From positions 517,574 to 581,573 of the forward strand of contig NZ_BBYG01000011.1 of the NCBI RefSeq assembly GCF_001184025.1: a stretch of 64,000 bases of DNA, written 5' to 3'. The position numbers and the translations under genes are program-made. The stretch comes from Streptomyces maremycinicus (GTDB lineage: Bacteria > Actinomycetota > Actinomycetes > Streptomycetales > Streptomycetaceae). Below, piece by piece: positions 32,522 to 42,820 of the stretch; position 1 is the stretch's first letter, and every line of letters starts with the position of its first letter. The notes under the pieces were generated by a model. That model worked only from the letters and a program-made list of their open reading frames with translations. It was not told the origin of the DNA and did not search any database.

Positions 32522-33472
32522 ATGCGTGCCGACATCGAGAACACGAACACCGAGCGGGCCGGGCAGACCGACGGCATCGACGTCCTGGTCCTGGGCGGCG
32601 CGGGCGTGGACACCATCGTGTACGTACCGGAGCTGCCGCTCCCGTACGCCGACAGCTACATGATCGACAGCGGGATCCGCCCCCGCGCCGGACAGACCGG
32701 GGACTTCGTCGCCCTGGGCCTCGCCGCCCTCGGACTGCGCACCCACCACCTGGACTTCCTGGGCGACGACCCCGAGGGGGACCTGGTCCGCGCCCTGCAC
32801 CGGGACAAGGGCATCGCCCTCACCGCGCTGCCGCAGCCCGCCGGGACCAAGCGGGCGGTCAACCTGGTCGGCCCGGACGGGCGGCGGCTGTCGCTGTACG
32901 ACAACAGCCGCGGGCGCCCGGACGACCGCTTCCCCGAGGACACCCTGCGGACCCTGGCCGCCGCGAGCCGTCACACGCACGTGTCCATCACCCACCCGGG
33001 TGCCGAGGCCCTGCCCGTACTGCGCGAGGCGGGGGCCGTCCTCTCCACGGACCTGCACAACTGGGACGGCGAGAACCCCTACCACGAGGCCTTCGCCTAC
33101 GCGGCGGACGTCGTCTTCGTCTCCGTGACCGCCCTGACCGACCCGGAGACCACCATGCGGCGCATCGCCGAGCGGGGCCGGGCCGAGGTGGTCGTCGCCA
33201 CGGCCGGCGCCAAGGGCGCGTACCTGCTCACCGACGGCGAGCTGACCCACGTCCCGGCCGCCGCCCCGCCCGGCCCGGTCGTCGACTCCAACGGCGCGGG
33301 GGACGCCTTCGCGTCGGCCTTCCTCTTCGGCCGTCTCGCCGGGGAGCCGCCGCTGCGGTGCGCCGAGTACGGCGCGCTGGCCGGGGCGTACGCCTGCACG
33401 GTGCCGGCCACGGAGAGCGCCGCCCTGTCGCGCGACGCGCTCCTGGCCGGGGCGGCGCCCACCGGGCGGTAG
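32522..33472 (+). CDS. PfkB-family carbohydrate/nucleoside kinase
   Basis: 316 aa; ATG preceded by GGGGAGGGG. Substrate-binding GGAGVDTIVYVPELP and GGxNxA-like region RPRAGQTGDFVALGLAALG are near the N-terminus. The catalytic anion-hole motif is DSNGAGDAFASAFLFG at about residue 258; most relatives have DTxGAGD, so Asn replaces Thr. The kinase uses ATP to phosphorylate a sugar or nucleoside not identifiable here. It is monocistronic and convergent with the M1 peptidase gene. Confidence 0.88.
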   Translation: MRADIENTNTERAGQTDGIDVLVLGGAGVDTIVYVPELPLPYADSYMIDSGIRPRAGQTGDFVALGLAALGLRTHHLDFLGDDPEGDLVRALHRDKGIALTALPQPAGTKRAVNLVGPDGRRLSLYDNSRGRPDDRFPEDTLRTLAAASRHTHVSITHPGAEALPVLREAGAVLSTDLHNWDGENPYHEAFAYAADVVFVSVTALTDPETTMRRIAERGRAEVVVATAGAKGAYLLTDGELTHVPAAAPPGPVVDSNGAGDAFASAFLFGRLAGEPPLRCAEYGALAGAYACTVPATESAALSRDALLAGAAPTGR

Positions 33473-33555
33473 CACCGGCCCGCGCCGGAGCCGGCCGCCT
33501 GCCCGTGCCCCGGGCGACCGACCGGGCTTCGGCGCCGGTCCGGCGCCGACGCACC

Positions 33556-35049
33556 TCAGTGCCGGTGCACGTCGTTCGTCGCCGCGATGCTCCTCCAGGA
33601 CTTCGGCTGCGCGGGAGCGGCCGACGCCTTCGCGATCGCGGCCGTCCGCGCCGCGGGCGCGGCCGGCTTGGCCGGCTGGAACAGCCAGGTGTCGAACAGG
33701 GAGCCCAGTTCCTTCCCGGAGATCCGCTCGGCGTACTCCCGGAAGTCGGCGATGCTCGCGTTGCCGTACGCGTGCTGCTTCGGCCAGCCCTTCAGGACGG
33801 CGAAGAAGGCCTCGTCGCCGATCTCGTTGCGCAGCGCCTGCACCGCCAGCGCGCCCCGGTCGTAGACGGCGATGTCGAACTGGTTCTCCGCACCGGGGTC
33901 ACCGGGCCGCACCGTCCAGAACGCGTCGTCGGCCGGGTGCGAGGCGTACGTGTAGTCCGCGAGCTCCTGCGCGGTCCCCTCGCCCTCGTGCTCGGACCAC
34001 AGCCACTGCGCGTACCGGGCGAAACCCTCGTTGAGCCAGATGTCCTTCCATCCGGCCACGGACACGAAGTCGCCGTACCACTGGTGCGCCAGCTCGTGCA
34101 CCACCACGGAGACGTTGGAGCCGTTCGCGAACTGCCGGGGGCTGTAGAAGGGCCGGGTCTGCGTCTCCAGCGCGTAACCCGTGTTCGTGTTCGGCACGTA
34201 CCCGCCGAGCGCGTCGAAGGGGTACGGCCCGAAGTACCCGCTGAGCCAGTCGGCGATCTCCCCGGTCCGCTCGACGCTCGCCCTCGCGGCACCGGCGTTG
34301 TCGCCCAGATCCTTGCTCCAGGCGTTCACGACCGGGATGCCGCTCTCGGTCGTCCCGGTCGCGATGTCGAACTTCCCGACGGCGAGGGTGGCCAGATAGG
34401 TGGCCTGGGGCTTGCTGGAACGCCAGTTGTAGCGGGTCCAGCCCAGTCGTGAACTCGTCGACTGGAGAGTCCCGTTGGAGATGGCCTGCGTGCCGTCGGG
34501 CACCAGTACCGACACGTCGTACGTGGCCTTGTCGAGCGGGTGGTCGTTGCTGGGGAACCACCACCAGGCCGCCTCGGGCTCGTTGGCGCCCACCCCGCCG
34601 TCCGCCGTGCGGTGCCAACTGGTGAAGCCGTAGGCCTTCTCCGAGGAAGGGACACCGCGGTACCGCACCACGACCGTGACCGCCGCGCCCTTCGCCAGCG
34701 GCGTCTTCGGCGTGATCTCCAGCTCGTGCTCGCCCGAGGTAGTGAACGCCGCCACCGCGCCGTTGACCCGTACCTCGCTCACGTCGAGCAGGAAGTCCAG
34801 GTCGAACCGGGACAGCTCCTGCGTGGTCCTCGCCAGGATCGTCGCCGTGCCCTCCAACTCGTCCGTCGCCGGCTGGTACTTCAGCCGCAGGTCGTAGTGG
34901 GAGACGTCGTATCCGCCGTTGCCGTACGCCGGGTAGTAGGGGTCGCCGATGCCCGGGGCGCCGGGGGAGGCGCTAGCGGCCGATGCCGGGATCGCCAGCA
35001 GTACGGACGCGGCGGCGAGTGCGCCCGGAGCGATGATTCTGCGGTGCAC
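33556..35049 (-). CDS. Secreted M1-family zinc metallopeptidase (aminopeptidase N-like)
   Basis: 497 aa from GTG 35049 (GGAG 6 nt upstream); the in-frame GTG at 35073 has no Shine-Dalgarno. The signal peptide is about residues 1-27. The zinc site HELAHQW and NEGFARY supplies H, H and E. GALETQT-like exopeptidase motif is replaced by TGYALETQTRPFYS, so a substrate-recognition Glu is still present. Residues YDVSHYDLRLKY begin the N-terminal beta domain. The C-terminal ERAP-like domain is short, and the tail is Ala/Pro-rich. It is an extracellular peptidase; start choice is the main uncertainty. Confidence 0.9.
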   Translation of the reverse strand: MHRRIIAPGALAAASVLLAIPASAASASPGAPGIGDPYYPAYGNGGYDVSHYDLRLKYQPATDELEGTATILARTTQELSRFDLDFLLDVSEVRVNGAVAAFTTSGEHELEITPKTPLAKGAAVTVVVRYRGVPSSEKAYGFTSWHRTADGGVGANEPEAAWWWFPSNDHPLDKATYDVSVLVPDGTQAISNGTLQSTSSRLGWTRYNWRSSKPQATYLATLAVGKFDIATGTTESGIPVVNAWSKDLGDNAGAARASVERTGEIADWLSGYFGPYPFDALGGYVPNTNTGYALETQTRPFYSPRQFANGSNVSVVVHELAHQWYGDFVSVAGWKDIWLNEGFARYAQWLWSEHEGEGTAQELADYTYASHPADDAFWTVRPGDPGAENQFDIAVYDRGALAVQALRNEIGDEAFFAVLKGWPKQHAYGNASIADFREYAERISGKELGSLFDTWLFQPAKPAAPAARTAAIAKASAAPAQPKSWRSIAATNDVHRH

Positions 35050-35250
35050 GAAAGCTCCAAGTCGTAGAGTCACGTGGTCGGTTCGGAGCCTATTGACTCC
35101 CTGTGTCCCAGGGCCTGCCCACCGCCACCCCTGTCACACGATCGCCATTCGGCCGTCACGGTCCGACCGTGCACAGGGGCGTGTTCCGGCCACAGCGGAC
35201 CCACAGCTGCCCTCTTCTGTACGGGAGTTGACGCGGGTACCGTCCCGCGC

Positions 35251-37194
35251 ATGTCGACACGCATGCGCTTCACGATCTGGAGACCGCTCGCGACCGCCGC
35301 CATCACCCTCCTGGTGGCCGCCTTCCTCACCCCGACCGCGGCCCACGGCGCCCCGCGCGAGAGCCGGCCCGTGTACTCCTACGAGAACGCCGTCCGCGAG
35401 TCCGTCTGGGTGGACACCGGACTCGACGGCGACAGCGACGGCAGGACGGACCGCGTCGCCGTCGACATCGTCCGCCCCCGCGAGCCCGCCGCACAGGGCC
35501 GCAGGGTGCCCGTCATCATGGACGCCAGCCCCTACTACTCCTGCTGCGGCCGCGGCAACGAGAGCCAGCGCAAGACGTACGACGCCGCCGGGAACGTCGT
35601 GCAGATGCCGCTGTTCTACGACAACTACTTCGTGCCCCGCGGCTATGCCTTCGTCGGCGTCGACCTCGCCGGCACCAACCGCTCCGACGGCTGCGTCGAC
35701 GTCGGCGGACCCTCCGACATCCGGTCCGCCAAGGCCGTCGTCGACTGGCTGAACGGCCGCGCGAGGGCGTACACCACCCGCACCGGCACCACGACCGCCC
35801 AGGCGGACTGGACCAACGGCAGAACCGGCATGATCGGCAAGAGCTGGGACGGCACCATAGCCAACGGCGTCGCCGCCACCGGCGTGAAGGGCCTGGAAAC
35901 CATCGTCCCGATCGCCGCCATCTCCTCCTGGTACGACTACTACTTCGCCCAGGGCGCCCCTCTCTACGACTCCGGACCCGACTGGCTCTCCGACTACGTC
36001 GACAGCCCCGAGGCGCGCGCCAGGTGCGCCGCCGTCCAGCGGCGACTCGTCGACGAGGCCCCGCGCACCGGCGACCTGACGTCGCTGTGGAGCGAGCGCG
36101 ACTACGTCGCGGACGCGCGCAAGGTCAGGGCGAGCGTCTTCCTCGTCCACGGCCTCCAGGACCTCAACGTCCGCACCAAGCACCTCGGCCCGTGGTGGGA
36201 CGCCCTCGCGAAGAACGGCGTCGAGCGCAAGATCTGGCTCTCCCAGACCGGCCACGTCGACCCCTTCGACTTCCGCCGCGCCGCCTGGGTGGACACCCTG
36301 CACCGCTGGTTCGACCACGAACTCCTCGGCTACGACAACGGCATCGACCGCGAGCCGATGGCCGACATCGAACGCCACCCCGACCAGTGGGCCACCTCCG
36401 CCGTCTGGCCGCCGCACGGCACCCGCACCGCCACCCTGCGCCCCTCCACCGGTGACGAGCCCGGCGTCGGCACCCTCGGCCTGCGCAGGGGCACGGGTAC
36501 CGCCACCTTCACCGACGACCCACGGCTGAGCGAGACCGAGTGGGCCGAGCAGATCGACACCCCTTCCTCCGCCAAGGCCGGATTCGTCACCGGTGCCCTC
36601 ACCCGTGACCTGCGCCTGTCCGGCTCCTCCCAGGTCACCGTCACCGCCACGCCCACCACCGCGACGGCCCATCTGAGCGCCGTCCTCGTCGACGTCGGCC
36701 CCGACACCATCCGCGACTACGCGGCGAGCGGCGAGGGCGTCACCACCCTCACCGACCGCACCTGCTGGGGTGCTAGCACGACGGGCGACAGCGCCTGCTT
36801 CAAGGAGACGGCGGCGCGGACCGTGGACGTCGGCCGGACGGTCGTCAGCCGGGGCTGGGCCGACCTCGGCACCTACGCCGACCCCGGCAAGGGCGTCCCG
36901 CTCACCCCGGGCCGGGCGTACACCCTCACCCTCGACCTGGCGGCCACCGACCATGTCGTCCCGGCCGGTCACCGGCTCGCACTGATCGTCGCCGGCACCG
37001 ACCGGGACCTCATCGACCCGCCGGCCGACACCCCCACCGTCACCCTGGACCTGTCCCGGACCTCGGCCCGGGTCCCGTTCGTCGGCGGCGCGGACGCCTT
37101 CGCCCGTGCCACGTCGGGATCGGCGGTGGTCGGCCCGGGCACCCGGTCCCCGGACGGTGCGGGAACCCCGTACCGCGCCCACCGGATCCCGTAA
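35251..37194 (+). CDS. Secreted Xaa-Pro dipeptidyl-peptidase (PepX/CocE family)
   Basis: 647 aa with an N-terminal signal peptide (cleavage near AAHGAP, residue 33). The serine hydrolase core has the nucleophile in IGKSWDGTIANGVAA (about 196), the acid in LVHGLQDLNVR and the His in SQTGHVDPFD. The C-terminal jelly-roll domain (about 400-600) is typical of CocE/NonD and X-prolyl dipeptidyl aminopeptidases. It would release X-Pro dipeptides outside the cell, as the neighbouring M1 peptidase releases amino-terminal residues. The two are divergent with a 201-bp gap, consistent with joint roles in extracellular peptide use. Confidence 0.92.
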   Translation: MSTRMRFTIWRPLATAAITLLVAAFLTPTAAHGAPRESRPVYSYENAVRESVWVDTGLDGDSDGRTDRVAVDIVRPREPAAQGRRVPVIMDASPYYSCCGRGNESQRKTYDAAGNVVQMPLFYDNYFVPRGYAFVGVDLAGTNRSDGCVDVGGPSDIRSAKAVVDWLNGRARAYTTRTGTTTAQADWTNGRTGMIGKSWDGTIANGVAATGVKGLETIVPIAAISSWYDYYFAQGAPLYDSGPDWLSDYVDSPEARARCAAVQRRLVDEAPRTGDLTSLWSERDYVADARKVRASVFLVHGLQDLNVRTKHLGPWWDALAKNGVERKIWLSQTGHVDPFDFRRAAWVDTLHRWFDHELLGYDNGIDREPMADIERHPDQWATSAVWPPHGTRTATLRPSTGDEPGVGTLGLRRGTGTATFTDDPRLSETEWAEQIDTPSSAKAGFVTGALTRDLRLSGSSQVTVTATPTTATAHLSAVLVDVGPDTIRDYAASGEGVTTLTDRTCWGASTTGDSACFKETAARTVDVGRTVVSRGWADLGTYADPGKGVPLTPGRAYTLTLDLAATDHVVPAGHRLALIVAGTDRDLIDPPADTPTVTLDLSRTSARVPFVGGADAFARATSGSAVVGPGTRSPDGAGTPYRAHRIP

Positions 37195-37219
37195 CCGGGG
37201 CGCGTACACAGCCGCCGGG

Positions 37220-38182
37220 TCAGGAGGCGGCCGGGAGCACCAGTCCGGCCGCCTCCTCCGCACAGCCCCAGGCCACCGTCACGCCCGCCCCGCCGTGCCC
37301 GTAGTGGTGCACCACGGTCCGTCCGTCCGGCAGCTCCGCCCGCTCCAGCCGGACCGCCGCCCGGACGGGCCGCAGCCCGACCCGGTGCTCCAGGATCCGG
37401 GCCCCGGCGACCTCCGGCCGCAGGGCCGCGCAGCGCCGCACGATCGCCTCGGCCACCTTCGGATCCGGCTCCAGCGACCACACGTCGTCCTGCGCCGTAC
37501 CGCCCAGCAGCAGCCGTCCGCCGTGCGGGAACAGGTAGGCGATCTCGCCGTCCGGGCCGGTGGAGACGAGCCAGGTGTCGACGCCGGGGTTCTCCACGAC
37601 GACGAGCTGACCCCGAACGGGCCGCACCGAGGGGTCCGCCGCCAGCCGTCCGGCGTCCAGCCCCGTGCAGTTGACCACCACCGGCGCCTCGGCCTGCGCC
37701 AGGTCGGTCACCGTGCGCTCCTCGACCGTGCCGCCCGCCCGCAGCAGCCGCCGGCGGAGCCAGGGCAGATAGGCCGACATGTCGATCAGCGGCAGCCGGG
37801 CCCGGACACCGGTGCCCACGCCGTACTCGCGCGCCGTCGTCCGGCGCAGCCCGGCCAGCCGGTCGGCCGCCCAGCCCTCGACCTCGTCCAGGTCCGTCTC
37901 GCCGAGTATCCCCTCGACCAGGCGCACGCCCGTCTCCCCGGGCCGCCCGGCGAGCTCCTCGTAGATCTCCAGCGAGCGCAGCGCCCACGCCCGCGCCGAC
38001 GCGATCGGCTCGATGTGGTACGGCCACCACAGGGCGCCGGCCACCGCGGACGTCGTCCGCTCGACCGGATCGCGGGTCCAGACCCGGACGCGCAGGCCGC
38101 GCTCGGCGAGCACGACGGCCGTCGCCAGCCCGATGACCCCGCCGCCGACCACGATCACATCGCCGTTTCGTCGCGTGTCCAC
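37220..38182 (-). CDS. D-amino-acid oxidase (FAD-dependent)
   Basis: 320 aa from GTG 38182. The FAD-binding dinucleotide fold is DVIVVGGGVIGLATAVVLAERG (residues 8-29). GALWWPYHIEP matches the DAAO active-site/FAD loop. VVVNCTGLDAGRLA, PVRGQLVVVENPG and the C-terminal HHYGHGGAGVTVAWGCAEEAA complete the family signature. The Arg that binds the substrate carboxylate lies in GLRPVRAAVRLE. It converts D-amino acids and O2 to keto acids, ammonia and H2O2. The protein is predicted to be cytosolic. The Shine-Dalgarno is weak, so a slightly longer start is possible. Confidence 0.92.
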   Translation of the reverse strand: MDTRRNGDVIVVGGGVIGLATAVVLAERGLRVRVWTRDPVERTTSAVAGALWWPYHIEPIASARAWALRSLEIYEELAGRPGETGVRLVEGILGETDLDEVEGWAADRLAGLRRTTAREYGVGTGVRARLPLIDMSAYLPWLRRRLLRAGGTVEERTVTDLAQAEAPVVVNCTGLDAGRLAADPSVRPVRGQLVVVENPGVDTWLVSTGPDGEIAYLFPHGGRLLLGGTAQDDVWSLEPDPKVAEAIVRRCAALRPEVAGARILEHRVGLRPVRAAVRLERAELPDGRTVVHHYGHGGAGVTVAWGCAEEAAGLVLPAAS

Positions 38183-38276
38183 GCCCGGACGGTAACGGAC
38201 CGCGTCGCCGTACGGCGAGATCGCGGGGGAACCGGCGCGAGCGCACCCGCGGACGCCCACTAGGATCTACGACCTG

Positions 38277-39917
38277 ATGACTGCCACCCTCGTCGCCAAG
38301 AACCTCGCCGCCGGCCACGGCGACCGCTCCCTCTTCTCCGGGCTCGACCTCGTCGTCGCCCCCGGTGACGTGATCGGGCTGGTCGGTGCCAACGGCGCGG
38401 GCAAGTCCACCCTGCTCCAGCTGCTCGCCGGGCTCACCCCGCCCGAGCAGGGCGAACGCAGGCTCTCCCCGCCGACCGCGACCGTCGGCCATCTGCCCCA
38501 GGAACCCGAGCGCCGTCCCGGCGAGAGCGTGCGGGAGTTCCTCGCCCGCCGCACCGGCGTCGCCGAGGCGCAGCGCACCATGGACGAGGCCACCCAGGCC
38601 CTGGTCGACGGGGCGCCCGGCGCCGACGACGCCTACGCGACGAGCCTGGAGCGCTGGCTCGACCTCGGCGGCGCCGACCTCGACGAGCGCGCCGAGGACG
38701 TCACCGACTCGCTCGGCCTCGGAGTCGGCCTCGACCAGCCGATGACCTCCCTGTCCGGCGGGCAGGCCGCCCGCGCGGGCCTCGCCTCCCTGCTCCTGTC
38801 CCGCTACGACGTCTTCCTCCTCGACGAGCCGACCAACGACCTCGACCTCGACGGTCTGGAGCGCCTGGAACGCTTCGTGAAGGGTCTGCGCGCCGGGACC
38901 GTCGTCGTCAGCCACGACCGCGAGTTCCTCACCCGCACGGTCACCAAGGTCCTCGAACTCGACCTCGCCCAGCAGCAGATCAACCTCTACGGCGGCGGCT
39001 ACGACGCCTACCTGGAGGAGCGGGACGTGGCCCGTCGGCACGCCCGCGAGGACTTCGAGGAGTACGCCGACAAGAAGGCGGCCCTCCAGGACCGCGCGCA
39101 GACCCAGCGCTCCTGGATGGACAAGGGCGTGAAGAACGCGCGCCGCAAGGCGGGCAACGACAACGACAAGATCGGCCGCAAGTTCCGCAGCGAGGCCAGC
39201 GAGAAGCAGGCCGCGAAGGCCCGGCAGACCCAGCGCATGATCGAGCGCCTGGAGACCGTCGAGGAGCCGCGCAAGGAGTGGGAGCTGCGCATGGAGATCG
39301 CGTCCGCGCCGCGCTCCGGCGCCGTGGTCGCCACCCTGCGCGAGGCCGAGGTACGGCGGGGCGGCTTCACCTTCGGGCCGGTGACCCTCCAGATCGACTG
39401 GGCCGACCGGGTCGCGGTGACCGGCGCGAACGGCGCGGGCAAGTCGACCCTGCTCGGCGCGCTGCTCGGGCGGGTCCCGCTGGACGCCGGACAGGCCACC
39501 CTCGGCTCGGGCGTCCTGGTCGGCGAGGTCGACCAGGCCCGGCAGCTGTTCCACGGATCCGAGTCCCTGCTGGACGCGTTCCGCGCGGCCGTGCCCGACA
39601 CCGAACCGGCCGACGTACGCACCCTGCTGGCCAAGTTCGGCCTGAAGTCGGACCATGTGACGCGTGCGGCGGCGAGCCTGTCACCCGGCGAACGCACCCG
39701 CGCCGCCCTCGCGCTGCTCCAGGGGCGGGGCGTCAACCTCCTCGTCCTCGACGAGCCGACGAACCACCTGGACCTCCCGGCGATCGAGCAGCTGGAAGCG
39801 GCCCTCGACGCCTACGAGGGCACGCTGCTCCTGGTCACCCACGACCGGCGCATGCTGGACGCGGTCCATGTCACGCGCCGCCTGGAGGTCGCCGCGGGCA
39901 AGGTGACCGAGCGCTAG
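38277..39917 (+). CDS. ABC-F family ATP-binding protein
   Basis: 546 aa. Two cassettes carry Walker A motifs GANGAGKST at about residues 38 and 387, signatures LSGGQ and LSPGE, and FLLDEPTNDLD and LVLDEPTNHLD. The inter-cassette linker is long and strongly basic (KGVKNARRKAGNDNDKIGRK), with a coiled-coil look. Membrane segments are absent, so it is a translation-associated ABC-F protein. It is distinct from the ABC-F gene at 18.9 kb, as shown by its linker and the altered second signature. It ends at a strong double hairpin. Confidence 0.92.
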   Translation: MTATLVAKNLAAGHGDRSLFSGLDLVVAPGDVIGLVGANGAGKSTLLQLLAGLTPPEQGERRLSPPTATVGHLPQEPERRPGESVREFLARRTGVAEAQRTMDEATQALVDGAPGADDAYATSLERWLDLGGADLDERAEDVTDSLGLGVGLDQPMTSLSGGQAARAGLASLLLSRYDVFLLDEPTNDLDLDGLERLERFVKGLRAGTVVVSHDREFLTRTVTKVLELDLAQQQINLYGGGYDAYLEERDVARRHAREDFEEYADKKAALQDRAQTQRSWMDKGVKNARRKAGNDNDKIGRKFRSEASEKQAAKARQTQRMIERLETVEEPRKEWELRMEIASAPRSGAVVATLREAEVRRGGFTFGPVTLQIDWADRVAVTGANGAGKSTLLGALLGRVPLDAGQATLGSGVLVGEVDQARQLFHGSESLLDAFRAAVPDTEPADVRTLLAKFGLKSDHVTRAAASLSPGERTRAALALLQGRGVNLLVLDEPTNHLDLPAIEQLEAALDAYEGTLLLVTHDRRMLDAVHVTRRLEVAAGKVTER

Positions 39918-39960
39918 ACCGGCCCCCGGTCGCTCCCGCCTCGCCCTGTCTGCTCGCCGG

Positions 39961-40025
39961 CCCGGCAGCGCCGTCCGGACGTACCCACGGACGGCGCTGC
40001 CGGGGCCCGGCAGCGCCGGGCCCCG
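39961..40025. terminator. Tandem terminator hairpins between convergent genes
   Basis: The first hairpin is a perfect 17-bp stem (CCCGGCAGCGCCGTCCG at 39961-39977 with 39988-40004, 10-nt loop). It overlaps a second perfect 11-bp stem (40001-40011 with 40015-40025, 3-nt loop). The two share bases and could be alternative folds. They separate the ABC-F gene from convergent tex, 17 bp before the latter's stop. Confidence 0.85.
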
Positions 40026-40041
40026 GTGGAGTGTGCCGCCG

Positions 40042-42456
40042 TCAGCGCCGGCCCTTCTTGGGGTCGACGAGGCCCGCCCGGCGCAGTGCGTCGGCCATGG
40101 CGCTGTTTCCCGGCGGGGGAGTCTGGCGCGAACCGCCGCCTCCGCCCCCGCCGGAGCCTCCGCCGCGCTGCCCGCCCTGCTGCCGCTGCTGCGGCGGACG
40201 CCCGCCGCCGCGCTGGGGCCGGCCTCCGCCGGAGGACGGGCCCTGACCGCCCTGCGGGGCCGCCTCGTCGTCCAGCCGGAGCGTCAGCGAGATCCGCTTG
40301 CGCGGGATGTCGACGTCGAGGACCTTCACCTTGACGATGTCACCGGGCTTGACGACGTCCCTGGGGTCCTTGACGAACGTCTTCGACAGGGCGGACACAT
40401 GCGCCAGGCCGTCCTGGTGGACGCCGACGTCGATGAACGCCCCGAAGGCCGCCACGTTCGTCACGACACCCTCCAGGACCATCCCGGAGGACAGGTCGGA
40501 GATCTTCTCCACCCCCTCCTTGAAGGTGGCCGTCCTGAAGGCGGGCCGCGGGTCACGCCCGGGCTTCTCCAGCTCCCTGAGGATGTCCGTGACGGTCGGC
40601 AGACCGAACGTCTCGTCCACGAAGTCCGTCGGCCGCAGCGAGCGCAGCACGCCCGTGTTGCCGATGAGGGACGCCACCTCCTGGCCGGAGCTCTTCACCA
40701 TGCGCCGCACCACCGGGTACGCCTCCGGGTGCACGCTGGAGGAGTCCAGCGGGTCGCTGCCGCCGCGGATGCGCAGGAAGCCCGCGCACTGCTCGTACGC
40801 CTTCGGGCCGAGCCGGGCCACCTTCTTCAGCTCGGAACGGGAGGTGAAGGGCCCGTTGGCATCCCGGTGCGCCACGATGTTCTCGGCGAGTCCGGTGGAG
40901 ATGCCCGACACCCGGGACAGGAGCCGCGCCGAGGCCGTGTTGACGTCCACGCCCACGCCGTTCACACAGTCCTCCACCACCGCGTCCAGCGAACGCGACA
41001 GCTTCACCTCGGACAGGTCGTGCTGGTACTGGCCGACGCCGATCGACTTGGGGTCGATCTTCACCAGCTCGGCGAGCGGGTCCTGGAGCCGGCGGGCGAT
41101 CGACACGGCGCCGCGCAGCGACACGTCCATGTCGGGCAGCTCCTGGGAGGCGAAGGCGGAGGCCGAGTACACGGAGGCGCCCGCCTCGGACACCATCACC
41201 TTGGTGAGCTTCAACTCCGGGTGCTTGGTGATGAGTTCACCGGCGAGCTTGTCGGTCTCCCGGGACGCCGTGCCGTTGCCGATGGCGATCAGGTCGACCG
41301 CGTGCTCCTTCGAGAGCCGCGCGAGCTTGGCGATCGCCTCGTCCCACCTGTTCGCCGGGACGTGCGGGTGGATCACGTCCGTGGCGACGACCTTGCCGGT
41401 CGCGTCCACCACGGCGACCTTCACGCCCGTACGGAAGCCGGGGTCCAGGCCCAGCGTCGCGCGCGTGCCGGCCGGGGCGGCGAGCAGCAGGTCACGGAGG
41501 TTGGCGGCGAAGACGTCGACCGCCTCGTCCTCGGCGGCCGTCCGCAGCCGCAGCCGCAGGTCGATGCCGAGGTGCACCAGGAGCCGGGTGCGCCAGGCCC
41601 AGCGGACCGTGTCCGTCAGCCACTTGTCGCCCGGGCGGCCGCGGTCGGCGATGCCGAAGCGGCTCGCCACGATCCCCTCGTACGACGAGGGGCCGGGCTG
41701 CTCCGAGGGCTCCTCCGGCTCCAGGACGAGGTCGAGGACCTCCTCCTTCTCGCCGCGCAGCATCGCCAGCACGCGGTGCGAGGGCAGGGCCGTGAACGGC
41801 TCGGCGAAGTCGAAGTAGTCGGCGAACTTCGCGCCCGCCTCCTCCTTGCCCTCGCGCACCTTGGCGGCCAGCCGCCCGCGCTTCCACATGCGCTCGCGCA
41901 GCTCCCCGATCAGATCGGCGTCCTCCGAGAACCGCTCGGTGAGGATCGCCCGCGCGCCGTCCAGCGCGGCCTGCGGATCGGCGACGCCCTTGTCGGCGTC
42001 GACGAACGCGGCGGCCGCCGCGAGCGGATCGACCGTCGGGTCGCCGAGCAGCCCCTCGGCGAGCGGCTCGAGGCCCGCCTCGCGCGCGATCTGCGCCTTG
42101 GTGCGCCGCTTGGGCTTGAACGGCAGGTAGATGTCCTCCAGCCGTGCCTTGGTCTCGGCGCCGAGGATCTGCGCGCGCAGCGCGTCGGTGAGCTTGCCCT
42201 GCTCGCCCACCGACTCCAGGATCGCCGTCCGCCGCTCCTCCAGCTCCCGCAGGTAGCGCAACCGCTCCTCGATCGTGCGCAGCTGCGCGTCGTCGAGCAT
42301 CTCGGTCGCTTCCTTGCGGTAGCGGGCGATGAAAGGCACCGTCGAGCCGCCGTCGAGCAGCTCCACGGCGGCCTTCACCTGCCGCTGCCGTACGCCGAGT
42401 TCCTCGGCGATCCTGCCTTCGATGGACCCTGATTCGATGGACCCGGGTGTCGTCAC
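40042..42456 (-). CDS. tex: Tex-family transcription accessory / S1 RNA-binding protein
   Basis: 804 aa from GTG 42456; longer starts add a non-conserved N-terminus. The Tex core is complete: helical N-domain ([21 protein letters not shown]), the YqgF RNase-H-like domain ([18 protein letters not shown], about 340-470), helix-hairpin-helix repeats (about 500-620; [16 protein letters not shown]) and an S1 domain at about 660-730 ([27 protein letters not shown]). A Gly/Pro/Gln-rich low-complexity segment (GGGGGGGS) precedes a conserved tail, [21 protein letters not shown]. The protein binds nucleic acids and RNA polymerase-associated complexes. The basic tail with low-complexity linker is common in actinobacteria. 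Confidence 0.94.
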   Translation of the reverse strand: MTTPGSIESGSIEGRIAEELGVRQRQVKAAVELLDGGSTVPFIARYRKEATEMLDDAQLRTIEERLRYLRELEERRTAILESVGEQGKLTDALRAQILGAETKARLEDIYLPFKPKRRTKAQIAREAGLEPLAEGLLGDPTVDPLAAAAAFVDADKGVADPQAALDGARAILTERFSEDADLIGELRERMWKRGRLAAKVREGKEEAGAKFADYFDFAEPFTALPSHRVLAMLRGEKEEVLDLVLEPEEPSEQPGPSSYEGIVASRFGIADRGRPGDKWLTDTVRWAWRTRLLVHLGIDLRLRLRTAAEDEAVDVFAANLRDLLLAAPAGTRATLGLDPGFRTGVKVAVVDATGKVVATDVIHPHVPANRWDEAIAKLARLSKEHAVDLIAIGNGTASRETDKLAGELITKHPELKLTKVMVSEAGASVYSASAFASQELPDMDVSLRGAVSIARRLQDPLAELVKIDPKSIGVGQYQHDLSEVKLSRSLDAVVEDCVNGVGVDVNTASARLLSRVSGISTGLAENIVAHRDANGPFTSRSELKKVARLGPKAYEQCAGFLRIRGGSDPLDSSSVHPEAYPVVRRMVKSSGQEVASLIGNTGVLRSLRPTDFVDETFGLPTVTDILRELEKPGRDPRPAFRTATFKEGVEKISDLSSGMVLEGVVTNVAAFGAFIDVGVHQDGLAHVSALSKTFVKDPRDVVKPGDIVKVKVLDVDIPRKRISLTLRLDDEAAPQGGQGPSSGGGRPQRGGGRPPQQRQQGGQRGGGSGGGGGGGSRQTPPPGNSAMADALRRAGLVDPKKGRR

Positions 42457-42537
42457 GATCCCGTACCGCCTTCTCCACTGAGGTTGCGCGGCAATTGTGG
42501 CAGGTGACACCGACACCCGGGGATCAGGGCGCGGCCG

Positions 42538-42669
42538 TCAGGCCCTGCGGCTCCTGGTGGACCCCGACGCCCCGCCGAAGAGCCGGGCCAGCGCCCGGAA
42601 AGGCAGCGTCACCACGGTGGCGACGGCGCCACCGATCTGCCGCAGCACGTCTGCGATCGCACGGAACAC
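42538..42669 (-). CDS. LPFR-motif small protein
   Basis: 43 aa, GTG 42669 preceded by AAAGGGGA. The sequence begins MFRAIADVLRQIGGAVATVV and then contains TLPFRALARLFGGASGS before a basic end, RSRRA. The amphipathic helix followed by LPFR is a recurring pattern in tiny streptomycete proteins annotated as LPFR-motif proteins (recalled). It may associate with the membrane. The function is unknown. It is divergent from the GlxA-type regulator. Confidence 0.7.
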   Translation of the reverse strand: MFRAIADVLRQIGGAVATVVTLPFRALARLFGGASGSTRSRRA

Positions 42670-42820
42670 GAGATTCCCCTTTCGTCCCTCGTCCCCCGGC
42701 CGCTCCGGCCGGGATGTTCCTGGTACCTCGGGATCGCCGGATCATGCCGACGGATCATGGCCGGAAAGGTGGGGAACCCGTCATTGCCGCCCCGCGAACC
42801 GCCCGCGAACAATCGTCCCC

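Noticed and set aside
40033..42432. A 799-codon plus-strand frame over tex
   Set aside because: Antisense shadow of tex; tex has complete domains and the plus-strand translation is Arg/Gly-rich without motifs.
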